NCBI RefSeq assembly: GCF_003967015.1
Contig: NZ_AP017562.1
Span: forward strand, 1 to 64,000
Source of the DNA: Pseudanabaena sp. ABRG5-3
GTDB lineage: Bacteria > Cyanobacteriota > Cyanobacteriia > Pseudanabaenales > Pseudanabaenaceae
Length of the DNA: 64,000 nucleotides
Direction of reading: 5' to 3'
Shown: positions 51,664 through 60,964 of the stretch, piece after piece
How positions within the stretch are numbered: the stretch's first letter is position 1
Layout: each line of letters starts with the position of its first letter
Notes under the pieces: generated by a model
Database searches by the model: none
What the model was told of the DNA's origin: nothing
The model's input: only the letters and a program-made list of their open reading frames with translations
Program-made: the position numbers and the translations under genes

Positions 51664-52239
51664 ATGAACCTTTTGCCATGTCGAAAATATGCCATTTCAG
51701 GGATAGTCGCAGGTCTAGTCTTGTCACTACCCGCGATCGCTCATGCCGAGACGATCTTTCCTGCCAAGCGGCAGATTGGTGTCAGTCAGGCGATGGGTGT
51801 AAGCGGCGTAACCTCGGTAGTTAACCTGTCGCCAATGCAATCTCTCAATATCAGCTTCATCAAGACGGGCGAGATTATCAAAAAGGTGTGGTTGGGCAAT
51901 CCTTCTAAGGTGGTCATGGACTATGACAGTCCCCTCTGTAAAGACGGTGCAAAAGACAGCAATTGCGGGGCAACGGTAATTAATTTGCGGCAACTCGACC
52001 AACCGATTGATTTGGATATGAATTTACCTGCCTCGGCAAGAGGAGATCTCACTTCCCTAACTGTGATCACCACGGGCGCAGGGGGACTGAGAAATCTCTA
52101 TCAGTTTCAATTAGTCCTGAATGTCCCCACTCCTGCCTACAGCATTTTGGAAGTCGTTCCCGATGCTCAAATCCCTCGCCTTGCTCCGCTTACACCGAAT
52201 GCCCCTGCTCAAACGAATAAAACCTCGTTGGATTTCTAA
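51664..52239 (+). CDS. Periplasmic VirB9/TraK-like protein
   Basis: The 191-residue protein has a signal peptide ending AIAHAE and a beta-rich domain (QSLNISFIKTGEIIKKVWLG, SKVVMDYDSPLC, LYQFQLVLNVPTP). The repeated strand pattern and the cysteine pair (PLCKDGAKDSNCG) fit a TraK/VirB9 N-terminal domain. The gene follows the VirB10-like gene, whereas VirB9 usually precedes VirB10, so the order is swapped. The assignment is tentative. Confidence 0.5.
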   Translation: MNLLPCRKYAISGIVAGLVLSLPAIAHAETIFPAKRQIGVSQAMGVSGVTSVVNLSPMQSLNISFIKTGEIIKKVWLGNPSKVVMDYDSPLCKDGAKDSNCGATVINLRQLDQPIDLDMNLPASARGDLTSLTVITTGAGGLRNLYQFQLVLNVPTPAYSILEVVPDAQIPRLAPLTPNAPAQTNKTSLDF

Positions 52240-52241
52240 TT

Positions 52242-53516
52242 ATGTTGTATAAACGTATCATCCAAATAACGGCGTTAGCGATCTCCTCTGCGGCGATCGC
52301 TATTTCTAATATTGATTTTGCGACTGCTCAAGGACTACCCCTGACCACACAGCCAATGGGGAATGCTCAATCAGTGATGATTCCTGATTTTACGCAAATC
52401 AGTTTCGAGAATTTACCGAAAATCCAAGTTACCACCCAGTTACAGCAACAGCTATCGCGATTACTTTCTCCAAATGCCTTAACCAGTCTGGCGATCGGTA
52501 GTTTCGTCAGCCCAGATCGCTACCTGACAGTAGGTTCGCTTCAGTCTCTGGGTCTGGAGCAGATGAGTTTACAGGTGATCGCTAGTCGTGCTGGTGTTTC
52601 TCTCAACAATGTCAGTCTCGGTCAACTAGGCGAACTCACCTCACAGCAAACGATTAGTAGTTTATTGCAGTCGCTGCCAGATTTAAGCAGTCAGCCCCTG
52701 AGCCAAGTCCAACCCATCCTCGAGCTAGTTACTCAAAAATCTGGAGTCGCCAATCTCGCTATTCTGAATGATGAATTATCTGGCTTTACCGTGGGGCAGT
52801 TGGTTAACGCTTTTCCAGATCTTGGCAATTTATCCTTGGGCAGTCTTGGGGAACAGCTTAATAGCTATAGCCTTGAATCGATTGCGGGATTTGCTCAGTT
52901 GCCATTAGGCAATATTCAAGGTGCTTCGGGCGTGGTTTTATCGGATTTGAATGCTACGGGGTTGGGGAAACTCAGCCTTTCCCAATTTCCCAATGCACCT
53001 GCGTTACTGCCCAATGTCAGGTTTGGCATGGTCGATATTGCCCTTGGCAATAGGGAAAAGAATCGCATCAATCCAATTAGTGGCGGCGTTACTGAGGCTG
53101 GATTTCAAGCGGTGAGTTGTGATGGTAATAATGATTGCCCGCATATTGAGGTTACGGACTTTGCGGGTGGTTACTATACTGGCAAGCAATGGATGACTGC
53201 ATCGCAGCAAGTACCCGATGGCTATGGCTTTCTAGGTGGTCTATTCGGCAATCGCGGACCAGCAGGCAATCATCCCTTTGGTGATGCGTTTCGCGTCACT
53301 ATTGAATCCCTAGATGAGGCATCAGGCACAATTACCCTCGGTCTGCGATTTCGCTGGTGTCAGCGATCGTGGTTTGTGGATTTAGGTTGTACTCCCTACA
53401 TTACGCCTCCCTTGCCCTTGGTTGTTCTCCAAGAAAAAAGTGCGATTCCCTATGCCGTTCCCAGTAATGCGGCGGTTAATTCATCTATTTCCACTAGCAA
53501 ACCTTTCAGCAAATAG
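52242..53516 (+). CDS. Secreted protein of the transfer operon, unrecognised
   Basis: The 424-residue protein has a signal peptide ending DFATAQ. Residues 60-250 are a run of Leu/Ser-rich short repeats (LGQLGELTSQQTISSLLQSL, LSLGSLGEQLNSYSLESIAG), resembling a helical solenoid. The C-terminal domain (about 270-424) has four or more cysteines (VSCDGNNDCPHIEV, FRWCQRS, LGCTPYI) and aromatic/Gly-rich strands (GGYYTGKQWM). No family was recognised. It starts two bases after the VirB9-like gene and may be an outer-membrane or cell-surface part of the apparatus. Confidence 0.6.
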   Translation: MLYKRIIQITALAISSAAIAISNIDFATAQGLPLTTQPMGNAQSVMIPDFTQISFENLPKIQVTTQLQQQLSRLLSPNALTSLAIGSFVSPDRYLTVGSLQSLGLEQMSLQVIASRAGVSLNNVSLGQLGELTSQQTISSLLQSLPDLSSQPLSQVQPILELVTQKSGVANLAILNDELSGFTVGQLVNAFPDLGNLSLGSLGEQLNSYSLESIAGFAQLPLGNIQGASGVVLSDLNATGLGKLSLSQFPNAPALLPNVRFGMVDIALGNREKNRINPISGGVTEAGFQAVSCDGNNDCPHIEVTDFAGGYYTGKQWMTASQQVPDGYGFLGGLFGNRGPAGNHPFGDAFRVTIESLDEASGTITLGLRFRWCQRSWFVDLGCTPYITPPLPLVVLQEKSAIPYAVPSNAAVNSSISTSKPFSK

Positions 53517-53522
53517 ATTGCC

Positions 53523-55454
53523 ATGAATTTTCTGATGTTTTGGTTTAGCCAAAAAAACCTCCCCAAGAGACTCTTTTTGCTGGCGATCGCGGTTTTGATA
53601 ACTTTCCTAGTTCCACTAGAGATGGCACGTTCACAGGAAGTTAATAGTTCTGCCACATCAACAGAGAAAACCTCGACAGTTAACGGTATGCCTCCAGAAT
53701 TTGCTGCCATTGCTAATCAGCTATTCACGCCCACAGGTGGAATTATTGCGGCTTGTGCCATCGGCATGGTCTTCTTGAGCATGAACGGTGGCGGCAATAG
53801 TAAAAATAAGTTGGCTAATGCTCACTGGGCAAATGGTGCGGAGCTTGCGGCGGCACGGAAAAAAGCTAAGGAACAGATTAATCGGCGCGAACGGAATAAG
53901 CTGTCTCTGTTTATCGTTAAGCCTAAATTGATTTTTCCGCCCGAATTGATTTCTCGCCCAGGGGTGGCTACACCCAATCACGAACTACCTATTGCGGGAC
54001 AAAAGCCCAAAGTGATTCAGGTATCGCAAGCGGATCGGACGATCTGGCTTCCTGATGCTAATCGTGGCATTGCGGTACTGGGTGGTACTGGTTCGGGTAA
54101 AACCTATGGCGTGATCGATCCTGCGATTCGTAGTGCGATCGATCAGGGGTTTCCGATAATTCTCTATGATTATAAATATGCTGAACAGTCGTCACGAATT
54201 GCAGGAGTGGCGGCGGCAGCAGGTTATCAAGTTAGCATCTTTGCCCCTAGTTTCCCTGAAAGTGGCATCTGTAATCCTCTCGATTTTATTCGTGATGCTG
54301 CGGATGTGGATATGGCGCGACAGGTAGCGATCGTCCTGAATCGTAACTTCAAATCGGGTGGCAAAGGTAGTGAAGATCCTTTCTTTACTAACAGTGGCGA
54401 CCAATTGATTCAAGCGGTGCTGTTACTAGCAAAGACCACACCCTATCCTGACATTATTTTCTGTGCCAAAGCATTAGGTGCGAATAATCTTCCTGCCAGA
54501 GTCCAGAATGCGAACTTACCAACTTGGGTGGAAACTAGCTTTGGGCAGTTGATTTCGATGGCGGATTCTGAGAAAACTGTTGCTTCTGTTATTTCAACTG
54601 CGAGTATTCTCTTTAGCCGTTTCATGTCTCCTGATATCCTCAGCGTTTTCTGTGGCAAGACGACGATTCCTTTGCAGTTGAAAGGCAAGCAATTGCTGAT
54701 TATCGGTATGAAGCGGGAAAAACAGGATGTGGTTGCACCCTTGTTGGCGACAGTTTTACATATGATTGTCACCCGTAATGTCGTGTCCACTAAACGCGAA
54801 GATCCCCTACTAGTGGCGATCGACGAGTTGCCAACTTTGTATTTGCCGAGCCTTGTCCAATGGCTGAACGTTCACCGTGAGGATGGCTTGTCCTGTATGT
54901 TGGGTTTCCAGAATCTCGTGCAGCTTGAAGAAACCTATGGCAAAGAGGTATCAAGGGCGATCTTTGGCGGCTGTGCGACTAAAGCGATTTTCAATCCCCT
55001 TGAACCTGAATCAGCGAAGATTTTCTCTGACTATCTCGGTGATGAGCATTTGAAATACAAATCTAAATCCCGTAGTTCGGGCGGTGGTCGGACTAGCACC
55101 AGTACCTCGGATCAGGAACGCACCCGCAAACTATTTGCGCCAGAGGATTTTCTCAAATTACCGCAAGGTAATTGTATTCTTATCTCTCCTGGCTATAGCT
55201 CTAAAAAAGAAGCAAATGTGCCTCGACGTTGCCATATCAAAATCCCTAAAGTTGATGCAGAGAGAGCAGATAAAAGCAAGTCTAAATGGGAGTCCCTAAA
55301 AGTTAGGTTGGCTAAATCTGGTAGTCAAGTACCGATTACAGATGCGGCGATCACTTTGCGTAAGGATTACTTTCAAGAGCACTTTCCTTTACCTGCGAAA
55401 GATGTGACCAATGCTCCCAAGTCCACTATCCCTGCTTGGGCTGATGGTTTATAG
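53523..55454 (+). CDS. VirD4/TraG-type coupling protein
   Basis: The 643-residue protein has an N-terminal membrane region (LFLLAIAVLITFLVPLEMA and GGIIAACAIGMVFLSM). The ATPase domain carries Walker A VLGGTGSGKTYGV at about residue 190 and Walker B LLVAIDELPTLYLP. The regions NPLDFIRDAADVDMARQVAI and MLGFQNLVQLEETYG are typical of coupling proteins. Coupling proteins bring the relaxase-DNA complex to the channel and pump DNA. Their presence points to conjugation rather than protein secretion alone. Confidence 0.9.
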   Translation: MNFLMFWFSQKNLPKRLFLLAIAVLITFLVPLEMARSQEVNSSATSTEKTSTVNGMPPEFAAIANQLFTPTGGIIAACAIGMVFLSMNGGGNSKNKLANAHWANGAELAAARKKAKEQINRRERNKLSLFIVKPKLIFPPELISRPGVATPNHELPIAGQKPKVIQVSQADRTIWLPDANRGIAVLGGTGSGKTYGVIDPAIRSAIDQGFPIILYDYKYAEQSSRIAGVAAAAGYQVSIFAPSFPESGICNPLDFIRDAADVDMARQVAIVLNRNFKSGGKGSEDPFFTNSGDQLIQAVLLLAKTTPYPDIIFCAKALGANNLPARVQNANLPTWVETSFGQLISMADSEKTVASVISTASILFSRFMSPDILSVFCGKTTIPLQLKGKQLLIIGMKREKQDVVAPLLATVLHMIVTRNVVSTKREDPLLVAIDELPTLYLPSLVQWLNVHREDGLSCMLGFQNLVQLEETYGKEVSRAIFGGCATKAIFNPLEPESAKIFSDYLGDEHLKYKSKSRSSGGGRTSTSTSDQERTRKLFAPEDFLKLPQGNCILISPGYSSKKEANVPRRCHIKIPKVDAERADKSKSKWESLKVRLAKSGSQVPITDAAITLRKDYFQEHFPLPAKDVTNAPKSTIPAWADGL

Positions 55455-55463
55455 AGGTAAATT

Positions 55464-56699
55464 ATGGTTTTTATGCAGTCATCGGAAGCATCTCAGGCTA
55501 ATGCTCAGCAATTGGCGATCGCCCAAACTACGATTGAAGCTTTGGCAGAACTACTGAGTCAATTGCTAAGCAAACAGGAAGATCTATTGCACAATCCTGA
55601 TGGCAATAAACAACAGACTGATGCTCCATCATCAGAATTCAGTGATGCGGAGTGGGATCGGGTATCCCAACAATGGGAGCAGGACATCATGGATGATTGG
55701 TGGCGCAGATATCAGGCTGCTCCAGATCGCTCGGCTAATCCTGATGCTTCACAGGCTTTGACTGTCACCTTGAATAATCCTCGTGATAAAGGTGATCCAG
55801 ATTTTGCGATGCTTCCCAATGCACCCATTCAGCCATCACCTTTATCTGGTGGTAATCTACCGCCACTTCCTCAATCCTCACAGGCAACCTTGCCAGTTCC
55901 TGTGGAACAGAACTATATCGATGTGGAATGGCGAGAACTCCCCAAAATAGAGTTAGCCGAGTTACTACGGCGAGATTTAGATGGGGATGGGATTACTGAT
56001 GTGGATGAACTGCGGATGGGACTCAATCCTCGCAGCATTGATACTGATGGTGATGGTATCAGCGATCGTGATGAGTTGGGACGTTCTAACCCTCTGTCGT
56101 TTGATGATTTCAGGCAACAGGTGATGGCGGCGGTGTCGGTGGCCCTAGTTGCAAAATTGGGTGTCGATGGCAAGTATGAGGCGGAAAACTATCGCATTCA
56201 ATCTCAGGACAATCTCTATGAGATTTCTAATCTGGATGGTGAGGCGATCGCTAAGTTTGAACTGCTAAGCGATCGGGCTGTGTTTACGGAGGATCGGACT
56301 ACTGTTGATCAACAGATTGACTTTACTAAAACTGCTTTTAGAACAACCACTGTGGATATTGCGAGTTTGACTCAAAATCAGGGTTATCTCACGGCGATCG
56401 ATAAACTGGGAGATCTTGCTCCTGCTGGGGCTAGGGGTGTAGTGGTCGTTGAAAATGCCCTTAATGAGACTGGTCAGGAGTCGTTTAAAGGCGAATATTA
56501 CAATTTCCAAAGAAATCAGGATGGTGATATTGCCATTGTCAATAACCATACTGGCGAAGATATTTTACGAACTACTGAAGGTCAAATCTCTCTGAATACT
56601 ATGACTCCAAATGATTTAAACAATTTTCAGCAAGCATTTCAACGGATGAATTTGCCTCAGCCCATGCTAGAGCAATCTAGCCCAGATTTAGAGCGTTAG
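55464..56699 (+). CDS. Uncharacterised protein with acidic calcium-binding-type repeats
   Basis: The 411-residue protein has no signal peptide. After a Gln-rich helical N-terminus and a Pro-rich linker it carries two adjacent acidic motifs, DLDGDGITDVDELRMGLNP and DTDGDGISDRDELGRSNPLS. These match the thrombospondin-type-3/dockerin-like Ca-binding consensus. The C-terminal half has related units (YEISNLDGEAIAKFELL, YNFQRNQDGDIAIVNNHTGE) ending in a helix with DLNNFQQAFQRM. The next protein ends in a similar unit. The repeats are usually extracellular; if this protein stays in the cytoplasm, that is odd. It lies between coupling-protein and topoisomerase genes. Confidence 0.65.
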   Translation: MVFMQSSEASQANAQQLAIAQTTIEALAELLSQLLSKQEDLLHNPDGNKQQTDAPSSEFSDAEWDRVSQQWEQDIMDDWWRRYQAAPDRSANPDASQALTVTLNNPRDKGDPDFAMLPNAPIQPSPLSGGNLPPLPQSSQATLPVPVEQNYIDVEWRELPKIELAELLRRDLDGDGITDVDELRMGLNPRSIDTDGDGISDRDELGRSNPLSFDDFRQQVMAAVSVALVAKLGVDGKYEAENYRIQSQDNLYEISNLDGEAIAKFELLSDRAVFTEDRTTVDQQIDFTKTAFRTTTVDIASLTQNQGYLTAIDKLGDLAPAGARGVVVVENALNETGQESFKGEYYNFQRNQDGDIAIVNNHTGEDILRTTEGQISLNTMTPNDLNNFQQAFQRMNLPQPMLEQSSPDLER

Positions 56700-56708
56700 G
56701 TAAAAGCA

Positions 56709-57416
56709 ATGATTACTGCGAACCCAGAGCTTGATATGGCTCAGTTCATGGCTGTGTTTAACCAAGTTGTTGAACTGCATAGCATCCATATTTTAGCGAT
56801 CGCTGAACGAGAAATGTCATCTAGTAATTTGATGGATTTGACGATGATAGATAAAGATGATGTATTTGATGAAGCATGGGAACTATCTCAGGCGCGGCAC
56901 AAAAGCACCGATCCTAATTCTGGTGCTAATGATGCTCAACAGGTGAATGCTGTTATTCCAGAACAAACCCAGAGCAATTATGCAACGCAAATTCAGAATT
57001 TGGCTCTATCAATGTTTGATGGTTTGAGTAGTCTGTGTAAAGATAACTCTGACAGTAAATCCGAAGATATTGCAACTGCTGCTATTCCTAGTCCTCCTAG
57101 TCAAATTACTGAGGCAGAAAGAGATCTGAAACTAGCGCGGGATTGTCGCGAACTGTTGCAAGTAAAAGGCAGAGATGATGGCAATAATCTTATTTTTGAA
57201 CGTCCTGATGGCAAGGGAAATTACAAGTTTAGTTTAGAGAAAGCTTCAGATACAATGACATTGAATGCAAAGGATCGTCCTGTCAATCCGATTCTGGTTG
57301 AGTCGCAGGGTATAGTCGTGGAATCTCACGTTACCGATCTTGATGCGGCAAATATTGCTAGAGCCGTGGAAATGTTAAATGCACAGCAGTCTAAACCTCT
57401 TGAAAACCAGAAATAG
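56709..57416 (+). CDS. Uncharacterised transfer-operon protein
   Basis: The 235-residue protein has a helical N-terminus (MAQFMAVFNQVVELHSIHIL), a low-complexity Ser/Asp/Asn middle and a C-terminal unit (LIFERPDGKGNYKFSLEKAS, GIVVESHVTDLDAANIARAV). This unit looks distantly related to the end of the preceding protein. It has no signal or membrane segment. It is co-directional with its neighbours, with gaps of 9 and 37 bases. It may handle DNA or the coupling complex together with them; this is guessed from position. Confidence 0.55.
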   Translation: MITANPELDMAQFMAVFNQVVELHSIHILAIAEREMSSSNLMDLTMIDKDDVFDEAWELSQARHKSTDPNSGANDAQQVNAVIPEQTQSNYATQIQNLALSMFDGLSSLCKDNSDSKSEDIATAAIPSPPSQITEAERDLKLARDCRELLQVKGRDDGNNLIFERPDGKGNYKFSLEKASDTMTLNAKDRPVNPILVESQGIVVESHVTDLDAANIARAVEMLNAQQSKPLENQK

Positions 57417-57453
57417 TTCCATTTAGCGATAATGTTTACTGAGGTACAAAAAT

Positions 57454-59706
57454 ATGAAAAAGCTGTTACTCGTTGAATCTCCATCCAAGTGCAAAACCAT
57501 CCAAGCTATCCTCGGTAGTGAATGGCAAGTGGAAGCTTCCTTTGGTCACTTTACGGAACTTGCCAAAGATGGTGAAGATAGCTTGGGCTTTACCATGCAT
57601 TCAGATACCAACAAAATTGAATGTCGCTATCAATTGACCGAAGGTAAGGGTCAACAGGTGGTTACTAAACTTCGGGCGGCTGTGAAGAATGCTTCAGAAG
57701 TTGTACTTGCTACCGATGGCGATCGCGAGGGTGAGGGGATAGCATGGCATTTACAACAGCAACTGCATCTTCGTAATCCCAAACGCGCTGTCTATAACCA
57801 GATTACGCCTACGGCGGTTAAAGCAGCGATCGCCAATGCTCATCAGTTAGATTTGAACCTGATTTCGGCTCAGAGAGCGAGACAATGTTTGGATCGGTTG
57901 ATTGGGTTTAAGGTTTCACCGCTTGTGCGTCGTACTAGCGGCGGTAGCTCGGCTGGTCGGGTGCAGTCAGTGGCTTTGCACATCGTCTGTCAGCGTGAAC
58001 GGGAAATTAATACCTTTGTACCAATTACTTACTGGTCGGTATGGACGGAATATGCTGAAGGCTTCACAGCTTTTTATGCGGGTAGTAGTGAGATTGAACC
58101 TGTGCTTGACGATCAGGATGTCACCGATGACGCAGCAGAAGTGAATGCCGAATCTACGGTTGAGTCAAAACGGGTATTGTCGGAAGCGGAAGCTACCAGA
58201 ATTATTCAAGTAGCCCGTAATCATCCCCATATCGTTCGGGAAGCTACGGGTGTGACTGCTCAGAAATCACCGTTACCGCCTTTCATTACCAGTTCGCTCC
58301 AGCAAGCAGCTTCCGTGAGATTAGGGCTATCACCTGAAGAGACGATGAAGGTGGCTCAGGAATTGTTTGAAGGTGTCGATTTGCCTCAAGGTCGGAAAGG
58401 GTTGATTACCTATCACCGCACTGATAGTACTAGTCTTGCTCCTGAGTTTTGTGCTGAGGTAAAGGAATGGCTATCAAAACATGATCCTGATAATGTCCCT
58501 AAGAAAACTACTCGTCATCGTGAACAAGCTAATGCTCAATCCGCCCATGAAGCGATTCGTCCGACCTATTTGAGTATTACTCCAAAAACGGTTAGAGATC
58601 ATCTCAGTGCGAAGCAACATCAACTCTATGAGTTAATCTGGCGTAGAGCCGTTGCTTCTCAATGTGCTAATGCTTTGATTCAAAAAAGTCGGGTGATTAT
58701 TCAGGCTGGTTCGACGCTCTGGCAGACTAGGGGTAGTATTCTTACCTTTGCAGGTTATACGCGCTATTGGAATGATTTGAGTAAGGATAAACATATTCCT
58801 GCTTTAACAAGTGGTCAGACCTTAGCTTTAGCGAATGCAGGTTTTACGCAGAAACAAACTCAACCTCCTGCTAGGTATAGCGAGGCGAAGTTAGTACAGG
58901 TGCTAGAGCGTCAGGGTGTGGGTAGACCGAGTACTTTTGCCGCGATCGTGAAGACGCTTAAAGATAGAACCTATGTGTTACTCAAGGGTAAGGTTCTCGA
59001 ACCTTCAGCTTTAGGAATGTCTACGGATGAGGTGTTGCATAAGACTTTTCCCGATCTGCTCAGAGCCGATTTTACCGCAGGGATGGAGACGACTTTGGAT
59101 GAAATCTCGGTGGGTAAGTTGGAGTGGCAAAGCTATTTGATTGGTTGGCATCAGTCCTATTTTCAGCCAATGCTGGCGAGGGCATATACAAATCTCGGTG
59201 CGGATTTACAGCCAAGCGATCGCAAAAATGAGCTTTCGGATGTGGCTTGTCCTGCTTGTAATCATCCGCTCAGTAAGATTCCTTCTAAGAAGGTGAGTGG
59301 TGGGCATTTTCTCAAGTGTGAGCATGGCTGTGAGAATCTGGTGATGTTTTGGAGCGATCGCCGTAATCAGTGGGAGATTCCTCAACCGAAGGGTGAGAAT
59401 GCAGTGACGGCTGAGGTGACTAGTTTTGCTTGTCCTGTCTGTGGCAAGCCTTTGGCTAAGTTTCCATACAATAAGGATGGTGTGGATAAGGTGATGTTGA
59501 AGTGTGCGGATGTTCAGGCGCGTCAACGCAAGGATCATGCGGATGTGGTCTTTTTCTGGTCTTCTCAGGAGAAGTGGTGGTCGAAGAAGTTTGGTGATTT
59601 GGATGAGGCGGCTAAGCCGAATTTGGGTAAGGTCGCAACTGGGAAGGAAAAGAAAACTTCTCAGAGAAAGCCTAAACAATTATCAAGTAAAGTTGCTACA
59701 GAATAA
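57454..59706 (+). CDS. topA: Type IA DNA topoisomerase (TopA-like) of the transfer region
   Basis: The 750-residue enzyme has an N-terminal Toprim domain (LLVESPSKCKTIQAILG, ATDGDREGEGIAWHL). The type IA core has RVQSVALHIVCQRE and the catalytic tyrosine in GLITYHRTDSTSLA, followed by the nearby SAHEAIRPT. Two C-terminal zinc ribbons follow (CPACNHPLSKIP with CEHGCE; CPVCGKPLAKFP with a later Cys). It relaxes negative supercoils and may resolve strands during transfer. It differs from a chromosomal TopA in its short zinc part and in lying at the end of a conjugation operon. Many conjugative plasmids encode such enzymes. Confidence 0.93.
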   Translation: MKKLLLVESPSKCKTIQAILGSEWQVEASFGHFTELAKDGEDSLGFTMHSDTNKIECRYQLTEGKGQQVVTKLRAAVKNASEVVLATDGDREGEGIAWHLQQQLHLRNPKRAVYNQITPTAVKAAIANAHQLDLNLISAQRARQCLDRLIGFKVSPLVRRTSGGSSAGRVQSVALHIVCQREREINTFVPITYWSVWTEYAEGFTAFYAGSSEIEPVLDDQDVTDDAAEVNAESTVESKRVLSEAEATRIIQVARNHPHIVREATGVTAQKSPLPPFITSSLQQAASVRLGLSPEETMKVAQELFEGVDLPQGRKGLITYHRTDSTSLAPEFCAEVKEWLSKHDPDNVPKKTTRHREQANAQSAHEAIRPTYLSITPKTVRDHLSAKQHQLYELIWRRAVASQCANALIQKSRVIIQAGSTLWQTRGSILTFAGYTRYWNDLSKDKHIPALTSGQTLALANAGFTQKQTQPPARYSEAKLVQVLERQGVGRPSTFAAIVKTLKDRTYVLLKGKVLEPSALGMSTDEVLHKTFPDLLRADFTAGMETTLDEISVGKLEWQSYLIGWHQSYFQPMLARAYTNLGADLQPSDRKNELSDVACPACNHPLSKIPSKKVSGGHFLKCEHGCENLVMFWSDRRNQWEIPQPKGENAVTAEVTSFACPVCGKPLAKFPYNKDGVDKVMLKCADVQARQRKDHADVVFFWSSQEKWWSKKFGDLDEAAKPNLGKVATGKEKKTSQRKPKQLSSKVATE

Positions 59707-59740
59707 GTAAAAAACTAGCAAGATAGCTTTCAAGATCAAT

Positions 59741-60070
59741 CTAATTAACAATTTTCACGTACTTAAGCCGTTGCAGGGCTACCTTAATACGCTGATTGAA
59801 GGGTAAATCTTCAGCTAGTTCATGCAGCAATTTATGCAAATCTCTGTAAGTTGTCTGATTCACCTCTATGGGTTTCTCAGTTGGTTCCCACAGTCCTAAT
59901 TCTGGTTGAGTATCGGGGTAGTGGAAAATCTGAGATTTCCAGCTACATGATAAACACCACCAATAGAGCCAAGGCTCGCGATCTGGTTCGTCTGGTTGGA
60001 CATAATCGCAAACCTCAGACAAGTTGCGATCACCGCAATTAGGGCATGGGGGCCAATCTGACATGTTCAT
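59741..60070 (-). CDS. Small zinc-ribbon protein
   Basis: The ATG at 60070 starts three bases after the upstream stop and gives 109 residues; the ATGs at 60085 and 60064 are alternatives. Two Cys pairs, CPNCGDR and CLSCSWK, form a zinc ribbon, and the helical C-terminal part reads LHKLLHELAEDLPFNQRIKV. The function is unknown; DNA, RNA or protein binding is possible. It is convergent with topA and directly follows the small membrane protein gene. Confidence 0.6.
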   Translation of the reverse strand: MNMSDWPPCPNCGDRNLSEVCDYVQPDEPDREPWLYWWCLSCSWKSQIFHYPDTQPELGLWEPTEKPIEVNQTTYRDLHKLLHELAEDLPFNQRIKVALQRLKYVKIVN

Positions 60071-60072
60071 AA

Positions 60073-60279
60073 CTATTTTGGGCATCTAGGATCGTTAAAG
60101 GGAATCACCGTCATATCTCCATTGGGGGCAAATTGCACAATGCACCCTTGCAATCCCAAATCAACATCAACATCATTCAAAGGATTTTGCTGAGCTTGCC
60201 AATACGTCAAGGCTGCGATTGCGGCTAATCCTATCACTACAGCAGCAAGAACTTTAAGCCAGTTGATGTTTGTTTCCAT
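60073..60279 (-). CDS. Small single-pass membrane protein
   Basis: From the ATG at 60279 the product has 68 residues: one helix (WLKVLAAVVIGLAAIAALTY) and a short outer domain with two cysteines (LQGCIVQFAPNGDMTVIPF and a late DPRCP). No family was recognised. Its stop nearly touches the start of the zinc-ribbon gene, so the two are probably co-transcribed. Confidence 0.55.
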   Translation of the reverse strand: METNINWLKVLAAVVIGLAAIAALTYWQAQQNPLNDVDVDLGLQGCIVQFAPNGDMTVIPFNDPRCPK

Positions 60280-60373
60280 ATTTTTATCTGTAAAATATTT
60301 CAAGATTTTAAACAAAATATTTTATTTTTTCACAAAAAAACTAAAATATTTTGTGCATAACTTATTGTTTTTT

Positions 60374-60907
60374 ATGAAAAAAAATCTAGTTGCACTGATA
60401 TTTGGAGTGGCGATTATTTGTCCTCTAACTGAAAATCCTGTTAATGCTCATGGAGGTCGTACTAATGCGGCTGGATGTCATAATGATAGAAAAAATGGTG
60501 GGTATCACTGTCACAATAGTGGAACTAGCACTACACCTTCTGCACCTACGACTGTTTGTACAACTATATCAAAAACTTTTTCTCAAGTTGATTTAATAAA
60601 AGAAGATAATTCAAGTTTTAAATCAGGCAGGATTCGTGATTTCAAGAAAATTGAATCTAAGTTAAAAGGTAATCTAGGAGTTTTAATTAGCTATACAGTA
60701 GATAATTTTTCAGTCAAAAAGTTTGACCATAAAAACTCAAAAATTGGGGCTATTTTTTCTTTTGGAAACAATAAACAATGGGTTTCTATTACAAAAGTAG
60801 AAGAACTAAATAATGGTGGTTATAGGTTCTTTATATCTCCTAATTCTTTTGGAATTAATAAGGTTGTTATCCAAGAAACTCAAGAAAATAAACAGGTTTG
60901 TAATTAA
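60374..60907 (+). CDS. Secreted protein with YHYH-type motif
   Basis: The ATG at 60374 (MKKNLVALIFGVAIICPLTE) begins a signal peptide ending VNAH. The mature N-terminus reads HGGRTNAAGCHNDRKNGGYH followed by CH, the short His/Cys motif of YHYH-type proteins. The rest is Lys/Asn-rich and beta-like (FGNNKQWVSITKVEELNNG). It could bind metal with the histidine cluster. Its AT-rich coding is unlike its neighbours and hints at transfer. Confidence 0.7.
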   Translation: MKKNLVALIFGVAIICPLTENPVNAHGGRTNAAGCHNDRKNGGYHCHNSGTSTTPSAPTTVCTTISKTFSQVDLIKEDNSSFKSGRIRDFKKIESKLKGNLGVLISYTVDNFSVKKFDHKNSKIGAIFSFGNNKQWVSITKVEELNNGGYRFFISPNSFGINKVVIQETQENKQVCN

Positions 60908-60912
60908 CAAAT

Positions 60913-60964
60913 AAGCAAACAACAACAGCCCTAACTAATCAGTTAGGGTTGTTGTTGTTTGCTT
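60913..60964 (+). terminator. 24-bp terminator hairpin after the YHYH-type gene
   Basis: The arm AAGCAAACAACAACA-GCCCTAACT pairs with its complement across AATC with only a G-U pair. It begins five bases after the stop codon. Confidence 0.8.
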
